64,000 bases of DNA from ZC4RG19 sp017577565 (GTDB lineage: Bacteria; Actinomycetota; Acidimicrobiia; Acidimicrobiales; VFJN01): NCBI GenBank assembly GCA_047459075.1, contig VSCH01000003.1, positions 1-64,000 on the forward strand, given 5' to 3'. Below the pieces are notes generated by a model that ran no database searches, was not told the origin of the DNA, and saw only the letters and a list, made by a program, of their open reading frames with translations. This document shows positions 9,048-16,648 of the stretch, piece by piece. Each line of letters starts with the position of its first letter. Position 1 is the first letter of the stretch. The translations under genes were made by a program, and so were the position numbers.

Positions 9048-10099
9048 GGCAGTCGTTTGAGGACCTTCAGGATCCCGAGCTCGACGGGCGACTGGTGGTG
9101 GGAGCGGTGCTCGCCGCCGAGCGAGGACCGGTTGGCCAGGAACCAGTCGTAGGACTCGATGATCGCCGACGCGTTCGAGTGGGTCGGCGACCACCCCAGC
9201 TCGACCTGCGCCCGCGTCGTGTCGAACCACAGCGACTCCGAGTAGAGGAGCCAGTGGTAGGCGGCGAACGGGGCCAGGCCGAGCGCCGAGAGGGCCCGCA
9301 TGCCGAGCTTCGCCGGCCCGACCGGCAGCGACCGGACCCGGGAGCCCGTGCCGGCGTGGTCGACGACCGCCTGCAAGGTCTCGCGCATGGTCCCGAACTC
9401 GGTGGCGCCGACGTTGTAGACGGCCGGCTTGTCCTGGTCGGCCGCCCGGAGCACGGCGTCGGCCAGGTCGTTGGCGTGGACGAACTGGTAGCGGTTGTCG
9501 CCGCGGCCGAGCACGTAGACCGGCGCCCCCTCGGCGATGAACTCGAACAGCACGGCGATGATGCCGAGCCGCCCGTGGCCGAGGATGGTGCGGGGGCGGA
9601 CGATCGTCACGTCGAGGCCGCCGGCCACGGCGTCGTGGCAGAGGTGCTCGGCCTCGAGCTTGGCCCGGCCGTAGGCCTCGAGCGGGCGGCCCGGCGTGTC
9701 CTCGGTGACCGGGTTCGACTCCGGCACGCCGAAGATGGCGCTCGAGGACGTGTGCACCACCTTCGCGACCTTCCGCTCGCGGGCGGCGAGGAGCACGTTG
9801 GCCGTGCCGGTCACGTTGACCGACCAGAACAGGTCCCGGTCCTTGGCCAGCGGCACCTGGGCCACGTTGTTGAGGACGACGTCGACGCCCTCGCACGCGG
9901 CCCGCAGCGCGCCCAGGTCGCGGACGTCCCCGGCGACGTACTCGACCCGGGCCTCGGACCCGGCGGGCGCGGCCGGCCCCCGGGGGCCCGGCGGGTTCAG
10001 GTCGAAGATGCGGACGTCGTCGCCGCGGGCCAGCGCGAGGTCGGCGAGGATCGAGCCGAAGTAGCCGCTGCCCCCGGTGATCAGGACGGTGCGGGCCAT
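9044..10099 (-). CDS. NAD-dependent epimerase/dehydratase (extended SDR)
   Basis: 351 residues from ATG 10099. The N-terminal Rossmann motif is TGGSGYFG (residues 7-14). DVRDLGALRAAC marks the adenine pocket, and the catalytic Y-x3-K is YGRAK in PLEAYGRAKLEAEHLC. The fold matches the UDP-sugar epimerase and 3-beta-hydroxysteroid dehydrogenase branches of extended SDRs, so the substrate is a nucleotide sugar, a sterol-like or isoprenoid alcohol, or a related lipid. Sequence alone does not decide. The stop overlaps the next gene's GTG as GTGA. A second extended SDR lies 34 bp upstream on the same strand, and the GMC oxidoreductase precedes both, so the three probably act in series. Confidence 0.88.
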   Translation of the reverse strand: MARTVLITGGSGYFGSILADLALARGDDVRIFDLNPPGPRGPAAPAGSEARVEYVAGDVRDLGALRAACEGVDVVLNNVAQVPLAKDRDLFWSVNVTGTANVLLAARERKVAKVVHTSSSAIFGVPESNPVTEDTPGRPLEAYGRAKLEAEHLCHDAVAGGLDVTIVRPRTILGHGRLGIIAVLFEFIAEGAPVYVLGRGDNRYQFVHANDLADAVLRAADQDKPAVYNVGATEFGTMRETLQAVVDHAGTGSRVRSLPVGPAKLGMRALSALGLAPFAAYHWLLYSESLWFDTTRAQVELGWSPTHSNASAIIESYDWFLANRSSLGGEHRSHHQSPVELGILKVLKRLP

Positions 10100-10133
10100 C
10101 AGTCGTCGCCTCCGCTCGGCCGGGTCGGGATCG

Positions 10134-11210
10134 TCACAGCTGCTCCCCGTGCTCGAGGCACCAGCGGATGCTGGCGCGCATGCCCTCCTCGAGCGACACC
10201 GTCGGCTCGTAGCCGATCTCGTCGCGGGCCCGGCTCACGTCGCAGGCGATCGTGTGGTTGAGCTCGCCCAGCACGTGCAGCGCCTGGACGTACCGGCCCG
10301 TCCGCTGGAGGACCCGGTCGGCCTGCTCGGCGGCCCGGGCCGCCAGGCGGGGGAGCGGGATCCACGGCGGCCCCGAGGTGGGCAGCCCCTCGGCCTCCAG
10401 CGCCCGGCGGACGGTGGCGAGGATCTCGCGCAGCTCGTAGGGCCGCTCGTCCGCGATCCAGTAGGCGTTGCCGGGCGCCTTGTCGGCCACCTCGGCCCGC
10501 AGCAGCCCCTGGACCAGGTTGCCGGTGTAGGCCATCGAGCGGCGCTGGGTGCCGTCGCCCACGAGGGGGAAGCGGCCCCGGCGGATGGACCGGAAGAACT
10601 GCGACTGCCGGGCGGGCTGGAAGGGCCCGTAGAACCACGGGGCCCGGACGATCACCGTCGGCAGGTCGCCCCGCTCGTGGGCGCTCCGCACGATGAGCTC
10701 GGCCTCGTGCTTGGACCGGCCGTAGCCCAGCCACGGGTTGTACGGCGAGTCCTCGGTGAAGACGTGGTCGGGGGAGGGGTTGACGCCGAAGGGCGAGTTG
10801 GACGACACGTGCACCAGCCGGGCCGCCCCGGCGCGCCGGGCCCGGTCGACGACGTGCTGCGTGCCCCCCACGTTGACGTCGAAGAACTCGCGGGTGCCCC
10901 GCCGGGGGTGGATGACGGCGGCCGCGTGGAACACGGCCGCGCCCGGGCCGACGCCGTCGAACAGCCGGTCGGCGGTCGCCGGGTCGCGCACGTCGCCGAC
11001 GACGACCTCGATCGACGGCGACAGCAGGGCCAGCGGCGCCGCCTGGTCGTCGGAGGGGACGAGGCAGCGGATCCGCTCCCGCTGGCCGACGAGGGCGCGC
11101 ACCAGGTTCTGCCCGAGCCAGCCCGAGGCGCCGGTCACCACGACGGTGGGCGCGGGCGGTGAGGAGGGCACCGGGTCGGTCGTCGCTACGGGTTCGTTCT
11201 CCGTGGTCAC
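10134..11210 (-). CDS. NAD-dependent epimerase/dehydratase (extended SDR, 3-beta-HSD-like)
   Basis: 358 residues from GTG 11210. An AGG about 7 bases upstream supports this start over GTG 11216. After about 20 variable residues comes VVVTGASGWLGQNLVRAL, the NAD-binding glycine motif. Y-x3-K is YGRSK in LGYGRSKHEAELIV, and the active-site Ser lies in VHVSSNSPFG. The C-terminal part, with APWFYGPFQPARQSQFF, resembles 3-beta-hydroxysteroid dehydrogenase-like SDRs more than GalE (family knowledge, moderate confidence). It follows the GMC gene by 86 bp and precedes the second SDR by 34 bp in one transcription unit. Confidence 0.87.
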   Translation of the reverse strand: MTTENEPVATTDPVPSSPPAPTVVVTGASGWLGQNLVRALVGQRERIRCLVPSDDQAAPLALLSPSIEVVVGDVRDPATADRLFDGVGPGAAVFHAAAVIHPRRGTREFFDVNVGGTQHVVDRARRAGAARLVHVSSNSPFGVNPSPDHVFTEDSPYNPWLGYGRSKHEAELIVRSAHERGDLPTVIVRAPWFYGPFQPARQSQFFRSIRRGRFPLVGDGTQRRSMAYTGNLVQGLLRAEVADKAPGNAYWIADERPYELREILATVRRALEAEGLPTSGPPWIPLPRLAARAAEQADRVLQRTGRYVQALHVLGELNHTIACDVSRARDEIGYEPTVSLEEGMRASIRWCLEHGEQL

Positions 11211-11296
11211 GGGCACCTGTCCGGTCTCTGTCGAAGGATCGGGTGGGCGGCGCCGGGCGTCAGCGCCCCGCCGGGCTCGTCCCGGGCCGGCCGGCG

Positions 11297-12721
11297 TCAC
11301 GCATCGGCGAGGAAGTGGTCGCAGTTGCGGGTGGCGATGGCCATGATCGCCGCCTGGGGGTTGACACCGGGGGCGTCGGGCAGCAGCGAGGCGTCGTTGA
11401 CCCGGAGGTTCCGGAACCCCCACACCCGCCCGAAGCTGTCGGTGCCGGTGCGCCGGCGGTCCTCGCCCATGCGGAGGCTCGAGGTGAGGTGCACGGTCAT
11501 GAGGTTGGCGCGGGCCCGGGTGACCTGGTCCCACCAGATCCCCAGCTCGTCCAGCCGCCGGACGACGTGCCCGCCGGTGACCGAGGGGTGGAGCTCGACC
11601 GCGCCGGCGGCGAGCAGCAGCTCGCCGAGGTGGACGAGGCCCCGGGCCAGCCGGCTGAGGTCGGCCTCCGAGAGCGAGTAGGTGACGATCGGCGAGCGCA
11701 GGCCGGGCAGGGCGACGACCCGGCCGCTGCCCTCGCTGCGGATGGCGGCGTAGTAGGTGGAGATGTTCTCCCAGTCGGCCATGGCCTCGTCGATGGGCTG
11801 GCCGGTGTCGGCGAGCGCCATGGCGACCTGGCCCCGGCGGCTGGCGGAGCCGCCGATGGCGATGAACGGCGAGAACTCCGTCACCCGGTGCATGGGGACG
11901 TCCCCGTGGTCGACGGGGTGGGGGAAGCGGGCCGCGACCTTGATGGTCGGGTGCATCTTCAGCCCGTTGCCCACGTTGTGGCGGATGCCGGACCGCTGGA
12001 GCAGGGCCGGCGTGTGCACCGCCCCGCAGCACACGAAGACGTGGTCGGCGTGGATCGTCAGCCGCTCGACGCCACCGCCGGGGTGGGTCCGCCGGCACCG
12101 GGCGGCGACGACGCGGTCACCCTGCCTGACCAGGGAGACCACCCGGCAGTCGGGGATGATGGTCGCCCCGGCGGCGCGGGCCCGGGGCAGCATCGTGCGC
12201 GACATCGTCTGCTTGGTGCCGCGGCCCGCCTCGTCGTAGCTGAACACCCGGGCGAACTCGACGTTGCGCCAGCCGAGCTTGGTGGCGCCGCGCTCGAGGA
12301 CGGCGGACGACGGCGGCGGCGCGCCGGGCAGGCGGGCCACCGACAGCTGCGACTCGACCCGCTCGGCGTAGGCCTCGAGCACCTCGGGGGTGAACTCGTC
12401 GATGCCGTAGGTCGTGCGCCACTCCTGCGCCAGGTGCTCGGGCAGGCGGTGGTAGAGGCCGCTGTTGATCTCGGTGCTGCCGCCGACGCAGCGCCCCTCG
12501 GCGTAGGCGATCGGGGGGTTCCCCAGCGCGGCGCCCGCGCCCCGGTGCCGGTACTTGGCCACCATCTCGGCCAGCGAGAACGGCTCGTGCTCGTCGGGGT
12601 CGACCCAGGGGCCCTCCTCGACGACGGTGACCGTCCGCCCGGCCTCGGCGAGCGCGGCGGCGGTGACCGCCCCGCCGGCGCCGGAGCCGATGACCAGGAC
12701 CTCGGTGGTCAGGTCGCCCAT
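11297..12721 (-). CDS. GMC family FAD-dependent oxidoreductase
   Basis: 474 residues. The start is ATG 12721, which shares one base with the stop of the preceding gene (TGATG). The N-terminus is a dinucleotide fold, LVIGSGAGGAVTAAALAEAG (about residues 8-27). GGSTEINSGLYHRLP is the FAD-contacting region. The C-terminus carries the catalytic pair of the glucose-methanol-choline family, His in TVHLTSSLRMG and Asn in GVNPQAAIMAIA. These enzymes oxidise alcohols, including sterols and sugars, with FAD. No signal peptide is seen. The coupled small protein upstream may be a dedicated subunit. Downstream SDRs suggest the product is a ketone or aldehyde intermediate on a lipid or sugar (inference). 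Confidence 0.9.
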   Translation of the reverse strand: MGDLTTEVLVIGSGAGGAVTAAALAEAGRTVTVVEEGPWVDPDEHEPFSLAEMVAKYRHRGAGAALGNPPIAYAEGRCVGGSTEINSGLYHRLPEHLAQEWRTTYGIDEFTPEVLEAYAERVESQLSVARLPGAPPPSSAVLERGATKLGWRNVEFARVFSYDEAGRGTKQTMSRTMLPRARAAGATIIPDCRVVSLVRQGDRVVAARCRRTHPGGGVERLTIHADHVFVCCGAVHTPALLQRSGIRHNVGNGLKMHPTIKVAARFPHPVDHGDVPMHRVTEFSPFIAIGGSASRRGQVAMALADTGQPIDEAMADWENISTYYAAIRSEGSGRVVALPGLRSPIVTYSLSEADLSRLARGLVHLGELLLAAGAVELHPSVTGGHVVRRLDELGIWWDQVTRARANLMTVHLTSSLRMGEDRRRTGTDSFGRVWGFRNLRVNDASLLPDAPGVNPQAAIMAIATRNCDHFLADA

Positions 12722-13053
12722 CAGGCCGCCTCCTCGGCGAGCATGTCGTGCTCGGCCATGATGACCAGGGACTTCATGGCCCGCACGTAGGAGCGGACCA
12801 GGCCGATGGGACCGTGCTCCCACCGGTCGAGGAGCTCCCGGAGGGCGGCCGGGTCGCCGGCCGGCAGCCGGCCGAGCGCGCGGAGCACGGCCGCCCAGGT
12901 GCCGAGGAGCACGGACTCGGCGGCGACGCCCAGGCGGAGGTGCTCGGGCCAGTCACGGAGCGCGCCGTCGACGAACGCCTCGACGGACGAGCGGATCGAC
13001 TGGTCCGTCGTGGTGGTGAGGGCCCCCACGACCTCGCGCTCGAACCAGAGCAT
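12721..13053 (-). CDS. Small conserved protein coupled to the GMC oxidoreductase
   Basis: 110 residues from ATG 13053. It is mostly helical by eye, begins with LWFEREVVGAL, and has no Cys pairs, signal peptide or membrane span. Its TGA overlaps the GMC start as TGATG, so the two are co-translated. In other flavin dehydrogenases a small partner, such as gluconate dehydrogenase subunit 3, precedes or follows the GMC subunit. By analogy this may be a small subunit or maturation partner, but I do not recognise a family. The TAGGCT hexamer 8 bases before the ATG suggests this is the leaderless first gene of the transcript. Confidence 0.75.
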   Translation of the reverse strand: MLWFEREVVGALTTTTDQSIRSSVEAFVDGALRDWPEHLRLGVAAESVLLGTWAAVLRALGRLPAGDPAALRELLDRWEHGPIGLVRSYVRAMKSLVIMAEHDMLAEEAA

Positions 13054-13061
13054 GACGCGGG

Positions 13062-13067
13062 AGCCTA
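13062..13067 (-). promoter_or_regulatory. -10 hexamer TAGGCT for the GMC cluster
   Basis: TAGGCT on the minus strand lies 8 bases before ATG 13053. This is the leaderless spacing seen at many gene starts in the window. It would drive the cluster from the small GMC partner downward. Confidence 0.45.
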
Positions 13068-13101
13068 TGCGAGCGGCGGCGCGGGTGCGATCCGTCCGGG
13101 C

Positions 13102-13821
13102 TCAGCCGCCGGGGGTGTCGGGCGGGGCGGCGCCGTCGGGCGGGCCGGGCTCGTCCGGGACCGAGCGCGGCCACAGCCGTCGCGCCGTCGCGCGGGGGAC
13201 GCGGCCCCGCCCGACCATGGCCCGCCAGACGCCGCGGTAGCCGGGGAGGAGCCCCGACACCACGAGCAGGTGGCCGACGACGAACACTGTCAGCGCGACC
13301 GTCGCGTACCGGTGGACGCGGACCATCGTGGCGAAGGTCGGTCCGCCCGACAGCGTCGTCAGGGCGACCCCCGAGCCGATGACCACCCCCAGGCTCACGA
13401 CGAAGAGCACGTTGGCGATCCGCTGGCCCGGGTCGAAGAGGCCCTCGTGCCGGGCGAAGCGGCCGGTGAGGGCACCGACGGGCCAGCGCCGGAACCACCG
13501 CAGGTCGCCCCGGTCGACGCGCGCCGTCTCGCGCACGAAGGTCAGCGCCCCCCGCACGCCGAGGGTCATGGCCAGGCCGGCCAGGACGACGAGCGCCCAG
13601 CCGACGGAGCGGTGGATCTCCACGTCCGGCTCGTCGACCAGGCGGGAGATCACGCTCGGCCGGCCCTCGCGGCCGCTCCACAGCCACCAGCCGGTGGCGA
13701 GCAGCACGGCGACGCCGAGCGCGGTCGCGCCGTGCAGCGCCCGGGTGGCGAGGTTGTCGCGGACGACGGGGCGCCGTCCCCCCGTCCGCTCAGTAGTCGT
13801 AGCCGCCGGCGTCGGTGGCAT
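13102..13821 (-). CDS. Cytochrome b561-like / formate dehydrogenase gamma-type membrane protein
   Basis: 239 residues. Four hydrophobic segments carry histidines in the places expected for b-type haem ligands: ALHGATALG, EIHRSVGW, VRVHRYAT and FVVGHLLVV. That is the pattern of the di-haem cytochrome b subunits that pass electrons between quinone and a periplasmic or membrane partner. The C-terminal tail is Pro/Asp-rich and cytoplasmic. ATG 13821 lies inside the 3' end of the DUF4399 gene (32-base overlap), and no other start codon fits before the first segment, so the two are coupled. The redox partner is not evident here. Confidence 0.78.
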   Translation of the reverse strand: MPPTPAATTTERTGGRRPVVRDNLATRALHGATALGVAVLLATGWWLWSGREGRPSVISRLVDEPDVEIHRSVGWALVVLAGLAMTLGVRGALTFVRETARVDRGDLRWFRRWPVGALTGRFARHEGLFDPGQRIANVLFVVSLGVVIGSGVALTTLSGGPTFATMVRVHRYATVALTVFVVGHLLVVSGLLPGYRGVWRAMVGRGRVPRATARRLWPRSVPDEPGPPDGAAPPDTPGG

Positions 13822-14290
13822 CGGTCGTGCCGGTCCCCCCGCCGGCGCCGCCGCCGACGGTGACGGTGACCTCGTCGCGGGCGTCGGTCAGGCTGTGGTC
13901 GGCGTTGGCGATGACCGCCTCGATCGTGTGCTCGCCGGGGCCGAGGTCGCGCTCGACCGTGAACTCGGGCTCGTAGACGAGGTCGTAGTCGCCCTCGGCC
14001 GTCTCGCCGTCGTAGTAGAGGTGGACGTGGTGGAGGCCCGTGTCGGGCTCGCCGATGTCGACGCTCGGGTCGACCTCCACCTCGAAGGGTGTGTCGACCT
14101 CGGCGCCGTCGGTCGGCGTCTCGATGGTGATGCTCAGGTCGTCGCCGCCACCGCCGCCGCCCGAGGCCTCGGTGTCGTCGCCGTCGTCACCGCACGCGCC
14201 GGCCAGCAGGGCGAGCGCCGCCACGGCGACGACGGCCCGGGACCGGGCCCGATGGGCGGACGTCCTGCGGATGCGTCGTGTGTCTGCCAT
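13790..14290 (-). CDS. DUF4399-like lipoprotein
   Basis: 166 residues from ATG 14290, preceded by AGAGGGGG. A twin-arginine-like basic stretch and the hydrophobic AVVAVAALALLAGAC form a lipoprotein signal with a good lipobox (LAGAC), followed by an acidic, Gly-rich linker. The mature domain has the DUF4399 layout: ITIETPTDGAEVDTPFEVEV, then HHVHLYYDG, then GEHTIEAVIANADHS. Such domains are small beta-sandwiches found on exported proteins and may bind metal through the HHVH histidines (inference). It overlaps the cytochrome b gene and diverges from the ECF sigma gene. Confidence 0.82.
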   Translation of the reverse strand: MADTRRIRRTSAHRARSRAVVAVAALALLAGACGDDGDDTEASGGGGGGDDLSITIETPTDGAEVDTPFEVEVDPSVDIGEPDTGLHHVHLYYDGETAEGDYDLVYEPEFTVERDLGPGEHTIEAVIANADHSLTDARDEVTVTVGGGAGGGTGTTDATDAGGYDY

Positions 14291-14410
14291 GCCCCCTCTA
14301 CCGCGGCAGGCGCCCGCGCGGATCTCTCGACCCTTGCGCCCGGGTGCCGGTGGGGGTCTGCTCGGGGGGTGGGCCGAGATCCGATCGGGCCCCCCGAACG
14401 TACAGAGGGC

Positions 14411-14962
14411 ATGTGGGACGTCTCCGACGAGGCGCTCTTCGCCGGCTTCGCGTCCGGCGACCCCGCCGCCGCGGCGGCGTTCGTGCGCCGCCTCGAGCGC
14501 AAGGTCTACGGCCTGGCGCTCGCCATCGTCGGCGACCCCGGCGACGCCCAGGACGTGGCCCAGGAGGCGTTCGTGCGGGCCTGGCGCTTCGCCGACAGCT
14601 TCGACGAGCGCCGGGGGTCGGTCGCGGCCTGGCTGCTCGGCATCACCCGCAACAGCGCGCTGGACTGCGTGCGGGGCCGGGGCCGCCGGGCGCTGCCGAC
14701 GGCCGAGCTGCCGGCCGAGGCCGGCGCGGACCCCACCGACGTCGACGAGGTCGTGGGCCGGCACGACGACGCGTCGCGCGTCGTCGCCCTGATGCGGGAG
14801 CTGCCGGCCGGCCAACGGGAGGCGCTGGCGGCGGTCACCCTGCAGGGTCTGAGCACCCGGGAGGTCAGCGAGCTGACGGGGATCCCGCACGGGACGGTGA
14901 AGACGAGGGTGCGGCTCGCGCTGCGCCGGCTGCGGGACGGGCTGGAGGACCGAGTGCCATGA
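14411..14962 (+). CDS. ECF-family RNA polymerase sigma factor
   Basis: 183 residues. Region 2 is FVRRLERKVYGLALAIVGDPGDAQDVAQEAFVRAWR. Region 4 is LPAGQREALAAVTLQGLSTREVSELTGIPHGTVKTRVRLALRRLRDGL, a typical helix-turn-helix. ATG 14411 fits the start of region 2, although the ribosome-binding site is weak. Its stop overlaps the next start (ATGA), and that gene encodes its anti-sigma factor. The divergent DUF4399/cytochrome b pair, 120 bp away, is the obvious candidate target (inference). Confidence 0.93.
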   Translation: MWDVSDEALFAGFASGDPAAAAAFVRRLERKVYGLALAIVGDPGDAQDVAQEAFVRAWRFADSFDERRGSVAAWLLGITRNSALDCVRGRGRRALPTAELPAEAGADPTDVDEVVGRHDDASRVVALMRELPAGQREALAAVTLQGLSTREVSELTGIPHGTVKTRVRLALRRLRDGLEDRVP

Positions 14963-15702
14963 CGACCGAGCCGACGCTCCCGACCACGTGCGAAGAGGTG
15001 CGCGAGCTGGCCCCCGACATCGCGCTCGGGCTGCTCACCGGCGAGGTGCGTGCCGCGGCGCTGGCCCACCTCGAGCGGTGCGGCGCCTGCCGGGCCGATG
15101 TGGCCGGGCTGGCGAGCGCGGCCGACGAGGTCCTGCTGCTCGCGCCCGAGGCCACCCCGCCGCCGGGGTTCGCCGACCGGGTGCTCGGCCGCATCGCCGA
15201 GCTGGGCGGCACCGAGGTCGCGGCGCCGGCGCCCGCGGGCGCAGGGCGCGGCGCGGGCGGGACGGCGTCGCGGTGGCGTCGGGCGCGGCCGCTCCTGGCC
15301 GCCGCGGCGGTGCTCGTCGTGCTGGCCGGCGTCCTCGGCCTCGCGCTGGCCCGGTCCCGCGACGACGCCCCGGCCACGCCGGTGGCGACCGCCGAGATGC
15401 AGACCGGCCGCGGGCGGACCGTGGGCGAGGTGGCGGTGTCGGGCGCGGGGCCGGCGACGGTCGAGGTCCAGGTGCCGGAGTGGGACGCGCTCGTCGACCG
15501 CTGGGGCACCGGGCCGTCGGGCGACTACCACGTCGCCATCGAGCTGCACGACGGAACCCGGCTGTTGCGCCCGGTCCCCGACGCCGGGGGCGGGGACGCC
15601 TGGACGTTCACCGTCGAGGCTCCGGCCGAGGCCGTGGCGACGGTGTCGGTGGTCGACGGCGCGGGGCGCGTGTGGTGCTCGGGCCGGCTCCTCCCGGTCT
15701 GA
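14959..15702 (+). CDS. Zinc-binding anti-sigma factor (ZAS) with extracytoplasmic domain
   Basis: 247 residues from ATG 14959, overlapping the sigma stop by ATGA. The N-terminal 75 residues hold the anti-sigma helix bundle with H-x3-C-x2-C (HLERCGAC), which binds zinc in redox-sensing family members. One membrane span follows (PLLAAAAVLVVLAGVLGLALA). The outer part, about 120 residues, resembles the anti-sigma-K C-terminal domain (EMQTGRG and DGTRLLRPVPDAGG). The protein holds the ECF factor at the membrane and releases it on a signal from redox change or the envelope. Confidence 0.9.
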   Translation: MTTEPTLPTTCEEVRELAPDIALGLLTGEVRAAALAHLERCGACRADVAGLASAADEVLLLAPEATPPPGFADRVLGRIAELGGTEVAAPAPAGAGRGAGGTASRWRRARPLLAAAAVLVVLAGVLGLALARSRDDAPATPVATAEMQTGRGRTVGEVAVSGAGPATVEVQVPEWDALVDRWGTGPSGDYHVAIELHDGTRLLRPVPDAGGGDAWTFTVEAPAEAVATVSVVDGAGRVWCSGRLLPV

Positions 15703-15717
15703 GCACCCGCCGCCGGG

Positions 15718-16644
15718 CTACAGCGGCGGCCAGCGGCGGCGCTCCCGGCGGCGGCGCCGGTCGGGGTCGCCGAGGGCCCACGCCCGCCGCCAGGCGGGGG
15801 CGTCGGGGCCGGACAGCGGCGGCGTCGTCCCCGCGTGGGCGCGCCGCCGGGCCGACCACCAGTCGGTCGTCACCTCGTCGGCGAGCTGGGCGACCGCCTG
15901 CTCGATCCGGGCGGCGAACCGCCGGCTGTCGGTGCCCTCCTCGGGCACGAGCGGTGCCCCGAAGGTGACCCGGGTCGTCGCCGGCCGGGGGAGCTTCTGG
16001 CCCTTGCGCAGGATGCGGCCGGTGCCGTCGATGTGCACCGGTACGACCGGCACGCCGCAGCGCAGCGCCAGGTAGGCGGCGCCGCCCCGGAAGGGCTGCC
16101 CCCAGCCGTCGGGGCTGCGCCCGCCCTCGGGGAAGATGAGCATCGACCAGCCCTCCTCGATGAGGGCGGCGGCCCGGTCGGCGGACCGGCGGGCCACCTT
16201 GGTGCGCTCGATGGGGACGGCGCCGAGGGCCAGCGCCGAGAGCGCGCTCGTCGCCCGGGTGCGGAAGAAGTAGTCGGCGGCCGCGCCGACGAAGAGCCGG
16301 TGCCGCCACGGCTCGGGGATGCTCGTGATCAGCAGCGGGGTGTCGAGGTGGCTGTGGTGGTTGGCGGCGAAGATCACCGGCCCGCCGTCGGCCGCCAGCC
16401 GGTCGAGCCGGTCGAGGCCCCGGCGGTCGGGCCGGGCGAGCACGGCGACGGCCGGGCGGGCCACGGCCTCGACGACGGCCGCCCGCACGACCCGGGCCAG
16501 CGGCCGCCGCGCCCAGTCGGTGTCGTAGTCGGCGCCGGCCCTCGGGGGGCGCGGCAGCGGCTCGACGCCGCGGGGCGTCGGCGGGGCCGACCAGGGGAAG
16601 GGCAGCCGGGGGAGGCGGGCCAGCCGCTCGGTGGGACGTGCCAT
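15718..16644 (-). CDS. 1-acyl-sn-glycerol-3-phosphate acyltransferase-like (PlsC family)
   Basis: 308 residues from ATG 16644. The catalytic motif is NHHSHLD, with H96-x4-D101. Substrate-binding FPEGGRSPDG and the downstream PVVPVHIDGTG block complete the LPLAT signature. About 60 basic, Pro-rich residues precede the domain and an Arg-rich tail ends it, suggesting peripheral membrane attachment. It transfers an acyl chain from acyl-CoA or acyl-ACP to a hydroxyl. Here it is the last gene of the TetR-controlled operon, 4 bp after the LarA-like gene. It may therefore act on a product of that operon rather than on bulk phosphatidate (inference). Confidence 0.88.
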   Translation of the reverse strand: MARPTERLARLPRLPFPWSAPPTPRGVEPLPRPPRAGADYDTDWARRPLARVVRAAVVEAVARPAVAVLARPDRRGLDRLDRLAADGGPVIFAANHHSHLDTPLLITSIPEPWRHRLFVGAAADYFFRTRATSALSALALGAVPIERTKVARRSADRAAALIEEGWSMLIFPEGGRSPDGWGQPFRGGAAYLALRCGVPVVPVHIDGTGRILRKGQKLPRPATTRVTFGAPLVPEEGTDSRRFAARIEQAVAQLADEVTTDWWSARRRAHAGTTPPLSGPDAPAWRRAWALGDPDRRRRRERRRWPPL

Positions 16645-16648
16645 CGGC

